Assembly (NCBI GenBank): GCA_050943475.1
Contig: JBMNPF010000014.1
Span: forward strand, 1-54,471
From: Metaruminococcus_A sp050943475
Lineage (GTDB): Bacteria; Bacillota; Clostridia; Oscillospirales; Ruminococcaceae
DNA: 54,471 nt
Direction: 5' to 3'
The first letter of the stretch is position 1. The number at the start of each line of letters is the position of its first letter. The notes below the pieces were generated by a model, which saw nothing but the letters and a program-made list of their open reading frames with translations, searched no databases and was not told the DNA's origin. Below, piece after piece: positions 24,661 through 33,061 of the stretch. The position numbers were made by a program, and so were the translations under genes.

Positions 24661-25593
24661 ATGATCATCAAGGTACAAAATCTGGTCAAACGGTATAAGG
24701 ATTTAATCGCGCTGGACCATTTTAACCTGCAAATCAACGAAGGGGAAATTTTTGGCCTGCTTGGCCCAAACGGCTCCGGCAAAACCACCGCCATCAACTG
24801 CATTTTGTCCCTATTAAAGTACGACAAAGGAAGCGTCGAACTCTTCGGCAAGCCCATGCGGCCCGACGCGTATGACCTTAAGCGGGACATTGGCATTGTG
24901 CTGCAAAATGTCGCCGTCTTTAACGAGCTTACAGTTTATGAAAATATCGACTATTTTTGCGGGATGTATATAGCGGATAAACAGAAACGGCGGGAACTGG
25001 TTGAGGAGGCGCTTGCCTTTACCGGGCTGGAGGAGTTCCGCAGGTTTCTTCCCAAGCGGCTGAGCGGCGGCCTTCTGCGGCGGCTCAACATCGCCTGCGG
25101 CATTGTGCACAAACCCAAGCTCATCTTTCTCGACGAACCCACCGTAGCGGTTGACCCGCAGAGCCGCAACAGCATTCTGGAGGGAATCCGGGAGCTCAAC
25201 CGGCAGGGCGCTACCATTGTCTATACCTCCCATTATATGGAGGAGGTCGAGCAAATCTGCTCCCGTATCATGATTATGGATAAGGGCAAGGCAATCGCCA
25301 CTGGAACCAAAGAGGAGCTTCAGGGGATGATTAAAACCGGCGAGAAAATCACTGTAGAAGTATTTGCGCCGGTTCCGGCGCTGCTGGAACAGGTGCGCAC
25401 CCTGCCAGATGTTGTCCAAGCGGATTATGAGCAAAACCGGCTGGTGGTGCATTGCACCAAGAGCGGGCACAACCTGCTGGCAGTGCTGGATCTGCTCAGG
25501 GCGGAGGGCGCCGCGTTTGGCGCCGTTTATTCGGAACCGCCGACCTTGAACGACGTTTTCCTGGAAATCACCGGAAAACAGCTTCGGGATTAA
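24661..25593 (+). CDS. ABC transporter ATP-binding protein (ABC-2 type exporter)
   Basis: A 310-residue ATPase. Walker A GPNGSGKTT (about 37-45), Q-loop VLQN, signature LSGGLLRRL and Walker B LIFLDEPTVAVD are present, followed by a C-terminal regulatory region typical of drug and bacteriocin exporters. The signature has Leu in place of the usual fifth-position Gln or Met. ACGGAGG precedes the ATG. It is first in a three-gene operon with two ABC-2 permeases, and is divergent from the two-component system. Confidence 0.93.
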   Translation: MIIKVQNLVKRYKDLIALDHFNLQINEGEIFGLLGPNGSGKTTAINCILSLLKYDKGSVELFGKPMRPDAYDLKRDIGIVLQNVAVFNELTVYENIDYFCGMYIADKQKRRELVEEALAFTGLEEFRRFLPKRLSGGLLRRLNIACGIVHKPKLIFLDEPTVAVDPQSRNSILEGIRELNRQGATIVYTSHYMEEVEQICSRIMIMDKGKAIATGTKEELQGMIKTGEKITVEVFAPVPALLEQVRTLPDVVQADYEQNRLVVHCTKSGHNLLAVLDLLRAEGAAFGAVYSEPPTLNDVFLEITGKQLRD

Positions 25594-25606
25594 GGGGGAG
25601 AAAGCC

Positions 25607-26746
25607 GTGTTTTGGACCATATATTGGAACCGCATTAAGGCCTCTGTCCGTACAAAAGATCTGCTGGTGTGGACCTGGATTTTCCCCATCATGCTCTCAA
25701 CGCTGTTCTATTTTGCCTTTGCAAATCTTGACAGTGTCAATACCTTTGAGGCGGTTCCAACCGCCGTGGTGGATGATTCCGCCTACCGCTCGGCAGAGGG
25801 CTTCCGCCAAACGCTGGAATCCGTTTCGGCAGAGGGCGGGGAACAGCTCATTGCCTTGACCAAAGTACCGGATCTGGAAACGGCGGACCGTCTCCTCGAA
25901 GCGGATGAGGTGGAGGGTTATATCGTCGTGCAGGATGGAAAGCCCGAGCTCAAGGTCAAAGCCAACGGTATTGGCCAGACCATTCTCAAAAAATTTCTGG
26001 ATCAGTACCTGCAAACGGCCTCTGCTTTGGAAACAATGGCAGAGCAGAATCCGGCGGCGCTTGAACAGACGGAACTGCTGGAGCGCACCGGGTTTACCTA
26101 TGAAATTTCACTGACCGAACGGCAGCCGACCGACAAAATCAATTATTTTTACGCCCTTTTGGCAATGGTTTGTATGTACGGCGGCTTTCAGGGTATGCAG
26201 ACGGTCGTCTACCTTCAGGCAAACCTTTCCCCGTTGGGCGCACGGCGCATGCTGGCGCCGGTCAGCCGGCTGCGCGTCATCGTCTGCGACATGCTGGGCG
26301 GGCTGACGGTGCATTTTGTCTGTCTGCTCATCGTTGTGGGCTATATTGCCCTTGTGCTTGGCGTCAGCTTTGGCAGCCAGCTGCTTTATATCCTGCTGGT
26401 CTGCCTGCTCGGCAGCCTCGTCGGCGTGGGAATGGGCGCTGCGGTCGGCGCTCTGTTCCGGTGGAGCGAAATTGCCAAAACAGCCATACTGGTTACCGTC
26501 ACAATGGTTTGCAGCTTTTTTGCAGGGCTTATGACAACCGGCATTAATTATATGGTTGAGCGGATTGCTCCCGCCGCAGCCTGGATCAATCCCGCCGCCC
26601 GGATTGTAGACGCTTTTTACTGCCTTTATTATTACGATACCTACGAGCGCTTTTTTGCCGATTTAGCGGTGCTCGCTGCAATGTCCGTGTTCTTTTTTGC
26701 GGTCGCCGGGGCCGCACTGAGGAGGAAGTCCTATGAGAGTATTTAA
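25607..26746 (+). CDS. ABC-2 type permease, first subunit
   Basis: A 379-residue permease in the YhgE/ABC-2_3 layout: an N-terminal membrane segment (about 20-42), a large extracytoplasmic domain (about 45-175) and five further segments ending with AVAGAALRRK. The start is GTG at 25607 with GGGGGAG upstream, 13 bases after the ATPase. It overlaps the next gene by 14 bases. The substrate is unknown; linkage to a LiaS/DesK-like kinase suggests export of an envelope-active compound or a lipid. Confidence 0.88.
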   Translation: MFWTIYWNRIKASVRTKDLLVWTWIFPIMLSTLFYFAFANLDSVNTFEAVPTAVVDDSAYRSAEGFRQTLESVSAEGGEQLIALTKVPDLETADRLLEADEVEGYIVVQDGKPELKVKANGIGQTILKKFLDQYLQTASALETMAEQNPAALEQTELLERTGFTYEISLTERQPTDKINYFYALLAMVCMYGGFQGMQTVVYLQANLSPLGARRMLAPVSRLRVIVCDMLGGLTVHFVCLLIVVGYIALVLGVSFGSQLLYILLVCLLGSLVGVGMGAAVGALFRWSEIAKTAILVTVTMVCSFFAGLMTTGINYMVERIAPAAAWINPAARIVDAFYCLYYYDTYERFFADLAVLAAMSVFFFAVAGAALRRKSYESI

Positions 26747-27947
26747 CGGCTGCTGCAAGGTCATGCTGCGGCACATCAACGCGGTGTTGATTTACCTCAT
26801 CCTGTTTGTGGTACTTTCGGTGCTGATGACCAGCCTGTCCTTTGAACAACGCACCGACCGCTACGAGGGAACCCGTACCACCCTCGCCATCATCAACCGG
26901 GACCGGCAGGATTCAGCCCTGCTGCAGGGCCTGAGCCGCTACCTTGCGGCGAATACCCAAATAACCGAGCTCCCGGATGACAAAGAAGCCATGCAGGACG
27001 CACTGTTTTTCCACGCAGCGGACTACATTCTCATCATTCCGGAGGGGTTTGTACAGGCGCTTTGGGAGAATGGCAAAGCCAAGCTGGAAAAGGCGACGGT
27101 GCCGGATTCCTATACCGCTATCCACACCGACGCATTGGTGGATCAGTACTGCAATCTCGTGAAACTGTACCGCGCCACCGCCCCGGATATGGAGGAGCAG
27201 CAGCTTGCCGAGGCGGTTGCAAACGACCTTGCCGAGCAGGCACCGGTTGAGGTCAGGGAATACGGCAGCGCCAAAGCAATCGACGAACGCCTGACCATCT
27301 TTTTGCAGATGCTCAGCTATATTCTGCTGACCATGGTTATTATGGAGACCAGCATCATCATGCTGGTGTTCAACCGCCCCGACCTGCGGATGCATAATCT
27401 CTGCACGCCGGTGCCTCAGCGAAAGATTCATTTTCAAATTGCACTCTGCAATGGGATTGCCGCCGTCGCCTCGTGGGCGTTAACCCTTTTCATCGGCGTG
27501 CTGCTGTTCGGACAGGAGCTTTTCCAGGCGGATTGGCAGGTTTTAGCATTTATCCTGCTCGATTCCTTTGTCTACACCATCGTCGCTCTGAGCATTGCCT
27601 TTTTTGCAGGCCAGTTTTTAACCAGCAGCAATATGCAGAATGCGGTCGCGAATTTCTTGGCGCTTGCCCTGAGCTTTCTCGGCGGAGCCTTTGTACCGCT
27701 GGAAATGTTGGGAGACGGCATGCTGGCGGTCGCGCATTTCACTCCAACCTATTGGTATGTCAGCACCATTGGGGAACTGGTAAAATCCACCGGCATGACC
27801 AGTGAACTGCTTGGCACCGTCTGGACTGGAATTTTGGTTCAGGCTGGGTTTGCAGCGGCCCTTTTTTCGGTGGCGCTGTTTGTCAGCAAAATGCGGCGTC
27901 AAAGCAGCAACGGTTTTGGCCGGACAACAACCGAACTTTCGGTGTAG
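26733..27947 (+). CDS. ABC-2 type permease, second subunit
   Basis: A 404-residue protein with the same layout as its neighbour: one membrane segment (about 18-38), an exported domain (about 40-185) and five C-terminal segments, ending in a basic tail. The two permeases probably form a heterodimer. The start overlaps the previous gene by 14 bases. No clear terminator follows directly; the tandem repeats begin 32 bases after the stop. Confidence 0.87.
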   Translation: MRVFNGCCKVMLRHINAVLIYLILFVVLSVLMTSLSFEQRTDRYEGTRTTLAIINRDRQDSALLQGLSRYLAANTQITELPDDKEAMQDALFFHAADYILIIPEGFVQALWENGKAKLEKATVPDSYTAIHTDALVDQYCNLVKLYRATAPDMEEQQLAEAVANDLAEQAPVEVREYGSAKAIDERLTIFLQMLSYILLTMVIMETSIIMLVFNRPDLRMHNLCTPVPQRKIHFQIALCNGIAAVASWALTLFIGVLLFGQELFQADWQVLAFILLDSFVYTIVALSIAFFAGQFLTSSNMQNAVANFLALALSFLGGAFVPLEMLGDGMLAVAHFTPTYWYVSTIGELVKSTGMTSELLGTVWTGILVQAGFAAALFSVALFVSKMRRQSSNGFGRTTTELSV

Positions 27948-27979
27948 AGAAGAATTGGTACAGGAGCCGGTACAGCAGT

Positions 27980-28376
27980 CAACGCACCTGCAGCGGGTAA
28001 TCTGCAAAACAATACAAATATGAAAAGCAAACAGGCTTTCACCGGAGGGAAAGCCGCACTGGTCGCCCCCATTCGATTCTAACAGCGGGTATGTAATTTG
28101 ACGCTAAGCATGAACCCCCTAAGCGAAAACAAAAATTTTCGCATCAGAGATTAGGCTATTACTATCTTTGGCGGAGGCCAACGCACCTGCGGCGGGTAAT
28201 CCGCAAAACAATACAAATATGAAAAGCAAACGGACTTTTACCGGAGGGAAAACTGCACTGGCCGCCCCATTCGATTCTAACAGCGGGTATGTAATTTGAC
28301 GCTAAGCATGAACCCCCTAAGCGAAAACAAAAATTTTCGCACCAGGGGTTTGGCTATTACTATCTTTGACGGAGGC
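27980..28376. repeat. Tandem non-coding repeat, two full units of 199 and 198 bp plus a partial third
   Basis: Unit 1 is 27980-28178 and unit 2 is 28179-28376; a third start (CAACGCACCTG) appears at 28377 and diverges within about 30 bases. The units are roughly 92-93% identical by eye. Each contains a GCGAAAA/TTTTCGC hairpin with a 6-nt loop. A stem near the unit start changes from GCAG/CTGC in unit 1 to GCGG/CCGC in unit 2, a compensatory pair. No open frame is preserved across the units. Confidence 0.85.
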
Positions 28377-28418
28377 CAACGCACCTGTGGACGGGTACGG
28401 CAAACACCTTTCACCAAG

Positions 28419-28459
28419 AAAATCGCCCCATCAACAAGGCTTGTTGATGGGGCGATTTT
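28419..28459. terminator. Strong terminator after the tandem repeats
   Basis: Perfect 19-bp arms (28419-28437 and 28441-28459, AAAATCGCCCC...GGGGCGATTTT) with a 3-nt loop. It lies between the repeats and the convergent GH10 gene. The bases 28460-28560 contain nothing else I can name. Confidence 0.8.
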
Positions 28460-28560
28460 GTGAATCAATCATGTCGAATTATTCTGGATTATATGAACAA
28501 ATTCAATGGGTTGCATGCTGTACAAACGGCGCTCCTGCATTACCCACATGGGAAAGAGGA

Positions 28561-30072
28561 TTATTTTTTCCCAAAGTCAAAGCCCCACTGTTTCTCCAGC
28601 GCCTTTAAGCGGAAGCAGGCCTCTTTCGGCGTTCCATCCGGATTGAGCAGTCCGGCTGCCGGAACGTAACCGGGGCCGTCAAAGCTCCACCAGGTAAGGG
28701 CTTCCACCTCTTGGCGGGCATAAGAAAGGGTGTAGAACCATTCCATCCAATCCGCTTGGAGGCGTTCGCTCCACTCCATTTCGTGCCAGAGGCCATAGTA
28801 CATATACCGCAGGCAGTAAAGGTCGCCTTCGGTGGTAAAGGGCGGAACATCCTGGTATTTTGAAGGTACGCCGAGCTCGGTCAAATGAAGCGGCTTGCCA
28901 AAGACCGAGTAGCGGTCGTACAGCTTGTCAATGGCGAGCATATCGCGCGAAGGCAGATAAAGCTGGATGCCGATGGCGTCGTACTCGGTGCCGATTTCAT
29001 GTACCTTTTTCAGGTAGGTAAACGGTGTCATATTACGCTCGAATACCGGCCCCCACTGAACGCGGGCATCCGCAACGTTCTCACCGAACATAAAGCAGGT
29101 GTTAATGACGGCTTTCGCCTCCGGGTTCGCCTCATGGATTGCATCACAGCAGAGCTTGGTCATCTCGGCTTCCTGCATCTGGGTGAGGTTGTAAGAGTTA
29201 CACCAGTCGTGCGCCTCGTTGATGGCGTCAAAGTATTGAATACGGCCTTTGTAACGGGTGACATGGCGTTTGACAACGCGGTCAATCTCCCGCGCGATAC
29301 TTCCATCCTCCCATTTGAGCTCATGAGTCCATGGCGGCATCCCCGCGGTGTGTGCCCACCACATGGGGTGCGCTTTGGTCAGGATACCGCTCTTGTCAAA
29401 CTCATCCTGCAAATGATCCAGCAGCTCATAAGTCGGCTTGTTTTTCTCCCATTCAACCCGTTCCAGATAGAAAGGAAGGGTGGCATAATTGAACAGCGAG
29501 TCAAACATTTCTTTCAGGCCGGGTCTGTCCTCATAGGGATATTTGAAACCGCCGCAGCCAAACAGGAAATTGTCGCGGCGCGCCATGGAGGCAATGCGTG
29601 CCCGGGCACGTTCTACAGCGGCGAGTTCACCTGCCCACATGCTGTTTGCCAGCGCAACAATATTGAGCTCTGCCGCATTTGCCGCAGTTGCGGAGCGTTC
29701 CAGCAGGGTTTTGGCGTCGGTCAGCATGGAACTGCACTGGACGGATGGGGTAAATCCGCCTTGTTTGAGCACCTGCTCGACCTCATATACACGGCTGACC
29801 GCCGCTTCATGAACAAATTCAAGGGAAGCGTCCTTGCTGTAACCTTCGCCGCAGTTGTCGGCGATTACCCACATAAAGCCATAGCCGGGGATGACCAGCT
29901 TTGCGTGCAGGATAACCGGTCCCTCTGGAACTTCAAGCTGGATAACGCCATCGGCGTCGATGGTGGCCTTGCGGTGGTAGGGTTCGTAGGACATGTCGGT
30001 GGCATAAAGGGTGACGAGTTCGTCGCGGGTCACCGTTGTGCCGTGTGCATTGAGGATTTTAACGGTAAGCAT
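28561..30072 (-). CDS. Glycoside hydrolase family 10 (xylanase-like), no signal peptide
   Basis: A 503-residue protein. An N-terminal beta-sandwich-like region (about 1-90) and a helical section precede a GH10 barrel with acid/base Glu286 in DAINEAHDW and nucleophile Glu399 in HLTELGVP. GH10 enzymes cleave beta-1,4-xylan. There is no signal peptide or anchor, so it should act in the cytoplasm, perhaps on imported xylo-oligosaccharides or related glycosides; the substrate is not certain. AAAGGAG lies 12 nt before the ATG, slightly far. It is monocistronic. Confidence 0.88.
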   Translation of the reverse strand: MLTVKILNAHGTTVTRDELVTLYATDMSYEPYHRKATIDADGVIQLEVPEGPVILHAKLVIPGYGFMWVIADNCGEGYSKDASLEFVHEAAVSRVYEVEQVLKQGGFTPSVQCSSMLTDAKTLLERSATAANAAELNIVALANSMWAGELAAVERARARIASMARRDNFLFGCGGFKYPYEDRPGLKEMFDSLFNYATLPFYLERVEWEKNKPTYELLDHLQDEFDKSGILTKAHPMWWAHTAGMPPWTHELKWEDGSIAREIDRVVKRHVTRYKGRIQYFDAINEAHDWCNSYNLTQMQEAEMTKLCCDAIHEANPEAKAVINTCFMFGENVADARVQWGPVFERNMTPFTYLKKVHEIGTEYDAIGIQLYLPSRDMLAIDKLYDRYSVFGKPLHLTELGVPSKYQDVPPFTTEGDLYCLRYMYYGLWHEMEWSERLQADWMEWFYTLSYARQEVEALTWWSFDGPGYVPAAGLLNPDGTPKEACFRLKALEKQWGFDFGKK

Positions 30073-30127
30073 GGTGTGGTATTGCTCCTTTCATTGGTAG
30101 AATGTCTGCACGGGTAAGAATACCTTT

Positions 30128-30155
30128 ATTGTAGCGGAATTCGTGGGAAATGCAA
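30128..30155 (-). promoter_or_regulatory. Promoter of the GH10 gene
   Basis: Minus strand TTGCAT (30155-30150), 16-bp spacer, TACAAT (30133-30128). Confidence 0.55.
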
Positions 30156-30183
30156 GGCGTTTTGAAAGATTCTTTTGAACAAA

Positions 30184-30217
30184 ATTACCGCCTGATTTTG
30201 TAAAAGCAGGCGGTAAT
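30184..30217 (-). terminator. Terminator downstream of the AlkZ-related gene
   Basis: ATTACCGCCTG (30184-30194) and CAGGCGGTAAT (30207-30217) form an 11-bp stem; on the minus strand TTTTG follows. Confidence 0.75.
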
Positions 30218-30309
30218 AAAAATGTACCTGTTTTGGAACTGGCGGCAAAACCGAAAACTGGCATGGTGTTCCCGGGAAGCTATAAAAAGGGAACAGACGT
30301 TTTTTGCCG

Positions 30310-30993
30310 TTATCCAAGGATAAAGCGGCGGATTTCTTTGGGGGCAGCGGCGGGATTGAGCCGGTTGATCTGTTCGGCTATGGCATGATACGCCTGCTCT
30401 GCCGGGATATCCTCCGCCCGGCGAAACGGTTCCTCACCAAAAAAGTGCTCGGTGGTGCAGAAGGTGGTTACCGGCCATCCGTACGGTTCGCCGTATTTGT
30501 TTTTCTTGAAGCTTTGCCCGTGAATGGTAACAAACAGCTTTTTCTGAAGCCCGGTGAGAACCGATTCAAAGCGGGAGGCTTCCTGTTTGTGGATTCCCAG
30601 CAGCATTTTCAGCTCGTGCAGGGAGATGCCCGGCTGTTCCACAACAAGCTGGTAAAGATCGCGTTCCATCCGGCTGAGGTTCCCCTCAGCATACAGTGTT
30701 TCTACGGTGGAATTTCCACGCCGTACCGAAAGAAAATATGGGTACCATTCTTTGGTGATCCAGCCGCCTTTTTTGCAGAATACCTTGGCGTACGCCAAAT
30801 TCTCTGTTTCGGTTACGCCCCGGATCCGCCATTCCCATGGATCGGTTTCGGGCTCCCCGGTATGCCACCGGATTTCCGGGCCGAACCATTCGCAGAGGGA
30901 AAATACACTTCCATCTTCGCCGCCCATGGAAAATCCGGCCTGCCGCAGTGCGGCGCAAAAATCCTGAAAACCGTGAATGGTGGAAAACTGCAT
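30310..30993 (-). CDS. AlkZ-related (winged-helix) protein
   Basis: A 227-residue soluble protein that resembles clostridial proteins annotated as AlkZ-related, a family tied to DNA glycosylases and winged-helix proteins. Visible features are a Trp-rich N-terminal half with WHTGEPETDPWEWR and VFCKKGGWITKEWYPYF, a likely helix-turn-helix around GISLHELKMLLGIHKQEASRFESVL, and a C-terminal helical region. I infer nucleic-acid binding at most. GGAGGGG precedes the ATG. The 298 bases upstream, to the ABC exporter stop, contain no gene I can support. Confidence 0.65.
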   Translation of the reverse strand: MQFSTIHGFQDFCAALRQAGFSMGGEDGSVFSLCEWFGPEIRWHTGEPETDPWEWRIRGVTETENLAYAKVFCKKGGWITKEWYPYFLSVRRGNSTVETLYAEGNLSRMERDLYQLVVEQPGISLHELKMLLGIHKQEASRFESVLTGLQKKLFVTIHGQSFKKNKYGEPYGWPVTTFCTTEHFFGEEPFRRAEDIPAEQAYHAIAEQINRLNPAAAPKEIRRFILG

Positions 30994-31291
30994 GACGAAC
31001 CCCCTCCTGTAAGAGATGTTTGGGCAATTTTAGCCTTGTTTTAGCACCGTTTGGTAGGAAGAACAACCGGTTTGATTCGAGCGATTGGCCATATTGAAGC
31101 AGAGAACCCTTATAGGACGCTTGGGAAGGGTGGTACAGGTTGTTTTGGAAGAACCGTGCTGATAGGTATTGGTTGATACAAAAGTGCATTCTCAGGCGGT
31201 GGATAAAATATTGCCGGAATTTTACCTGCCGCGCGTCTCTGGCGTGGAACACCTTAAAAATCCACCGGGAAGACGGGCGGCTTTCTTGTAT

Positions 31292-33061
31292 TTATTGGAA
31301 CTGGGACTGGTAAAGCCCGGCGTAAACACCGCCGCGCTTCATCAGCTCACGGTGGTTTCCTTGCTCCACAATTTCACCGTCCTGCACGACAAGAATGGTG
31401 TCGGCGTTCTGGATGGTGGAGAGCCGGTGCGCAATGACAAAGCAGGTTTTATCCTTCATAAGCGCACGCATGGCCTCCTGAATCTGGATTTCGGTTCGGG
31501 TGTCCACATTGGAGGTGGCTTCATCCAAAATGAGCATTTTCGCGTCGAGCAGCATGGCGCGCGCAATGGTGAGGAGCTGCTTTTGCCCCTGTGAAATGTT
31601 CATGCCGTCCTCGTTGAGGATGGTGTCATACCCCTCGGGAAGATGCGCAATATAGGAATGAATCTTTGCCGCCTTAGCAATCGCAGTGACCTCTTCCAGG
31701 GTTGCGTCCTTTTTTCCATAGGCAATGTTTTCAAACACGCTGCCGTGGAACAGCCAGGTGTCCTGTAAGACCATTGCGTAGGCGAGACGCAGGCTTTTGC
31801 GGGTGACGTCCCGAATATTGCTGCCGTCCAACCGGATGGTGCCGCTGTCCGGATCATAGAACCGCATGAGGAGGTTGATGAGGGTGGTTTTGCCTGCGCC
31901 GGTTGGGCCGACAATGGCAACCAGGCTGCCGGGTTTGGCATGGAGGTTCAGGTCATGGATAATGGTTTTGCCCGGCAGATAGCCAAAGCGGACATGCTCC
32001 ATTGCGATATCGCCGCGAACGTCGGTGAGGATTTTGGCGCCCAGGGCGTCTTTGGGTTCGGGTTCTTCGTCGATGAGGCGGAATACCCGTTCCGCCGCCG
32101 CACAGGCCGATTGGAGCTCGCTGATGATATTGGCGATCTCGTTGATCGGCCCGGAAAATTTACGGGAATAGAGCACAAAGGAGGAGAGGTTGCCGAGCGA
32201 AAGCCGGCCGCCCAAAAACATTAAAGCCCCGAAAACGCTGATGAGTGCCAGCGACAGGTTGTTGATGAAGTTGACCGACGGCCCGGTCATACTGCCGTAA
32301 TAATCGGCGTTGTAGTAAGCATCTACCGCTTCTTTGTTCTTGACGTCAAACCGGCCGATCATGGTCTCTTCCTGATGATAGGCCTTTGTGGTTTTCTGGC
32401 CGGTGATGTTTTCCTCCACAAAACCGTTGAGCTCGCCCAGCTTGATGGAGCGTCTGCGGAACAGCGGGCGCACCTTGCGGATCATATACCGGGTAAAGAG
32501 GATGGACGCCGGGATGGTGACGGCAAAAACCAGTACCAGCCAGGGGGAGATAAGCAGCATCATAAAAAAGGAACCGCCCACCGTGATGACGCTGGTTGCA
32601 ATTTGCAGCAGGTCGTTGGAAAGGGAAGCATTGACGGTATCAATATCGTAAGAAATACGGCTGACAATATCGCCGGTCTGGTGTAGGTCAAAGTATCCCA
32701 CCGGGAGCTCGGTGAGTTTTTTGAATACGTCGTCCCGCATTTTGTAAACGATTTTCTGGCTGAAACGGATCATCAATACCGAAAGAATATAAGACAATAC
32801 CGATGAGGCCAGATAGAAAATCCCCATGAGGATACAGTAATAGAGAACGGTGGCAAAATCCACCTGACCTGGTGTGACGCCGATGGCATCAATCGCCTTG
32901 CCGGAAAGGGCAGGACCGATTAGGGCGAGCAGATTGCTGGCAAACGAGAGCGCCAGGGCTGCGGTAAGCATCCATTTGTGCTGACAGAGATAACCCCAGA
33001 GACGGCGCAGAACCTTTTTGCGATCCTTTGGCTTTTCAGGTACATTGCGCAGGCTAGGCAA
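31292..33061 (-). CDS. Heterodimeric ABC exporter subunit B (catalytic Walker B Glu)
   Basis: A 589-residue type IV ABC exporter half: six membrane helices (about 20-320) and one nucleotide-binding domain. Walker A is VGPTGAGKTTL and Walker B MLILDEATSNVD keeps the catalytic Glu, but the signature is ISQGQ instead of LSGGQ. The start is probably TTG at 33061, 8 nt after GGGAGG and overlapping the upstream stop by 8 bases; a longer in-frame start at 33109 lies inside the upstream gene. It pairs with the next subunit as a drug or peptide exporter. Confidence 0.92.
   Translation of the reverse strand: MPSLRNVPEKPKDRKKVLRRLWGYLCQHKWMLTAALALSFASNLLALIGPALSGKAIDAIGVTPGQVDFATVLYYCILMGIFYLASSVLSYILSVLMIRFSQKIVYKMRDDVFKKLTELPVGYFDLHQTGDIVSRISYDIDTVNASLSNDLLQIATSVITVGGSFFMMLLISPWLVLVFAVTIPASILFTRYMIRKVRPLFRRRSIKLGELNGFVEENITGQKTTKAYHQEETMIGRFDVKNKEAVDAYYNADYYGSMTGPSVNFINNLSLALISVFGALMFLGGRLSLGNLSSFVLYSRKFSGPINEIANIISELQSACAAAERVFRLIDEEPEPKDALGAKILTDVRGDIAMEHVRFGYLPGKTIIHDLNLHAKPGSLVAIVGPTGAGKTTLINLLMRFYDPDSGTIRLDGSNIRDVTRKSLRLAYAMVLQDTWLFHGSVFENIAYGKKDATLEEVTAIAKAAKIHSYIAHLPEGYDTILNEDGMNISQGQKQLLTIARAMLLDAKMLILDEATSNVDTRTEIQIQEAMRALMKDKTCFVIAHRLSTIQNADTILVVQDGEIVEQGNHRELMKRGGVYAGLYQSQFQ

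Noticed and set aside
27980..28376. CRISPR array
   Set aside because: The repeat unit is about 199 bp with no short repeat-spacer alternation and no cas genes.
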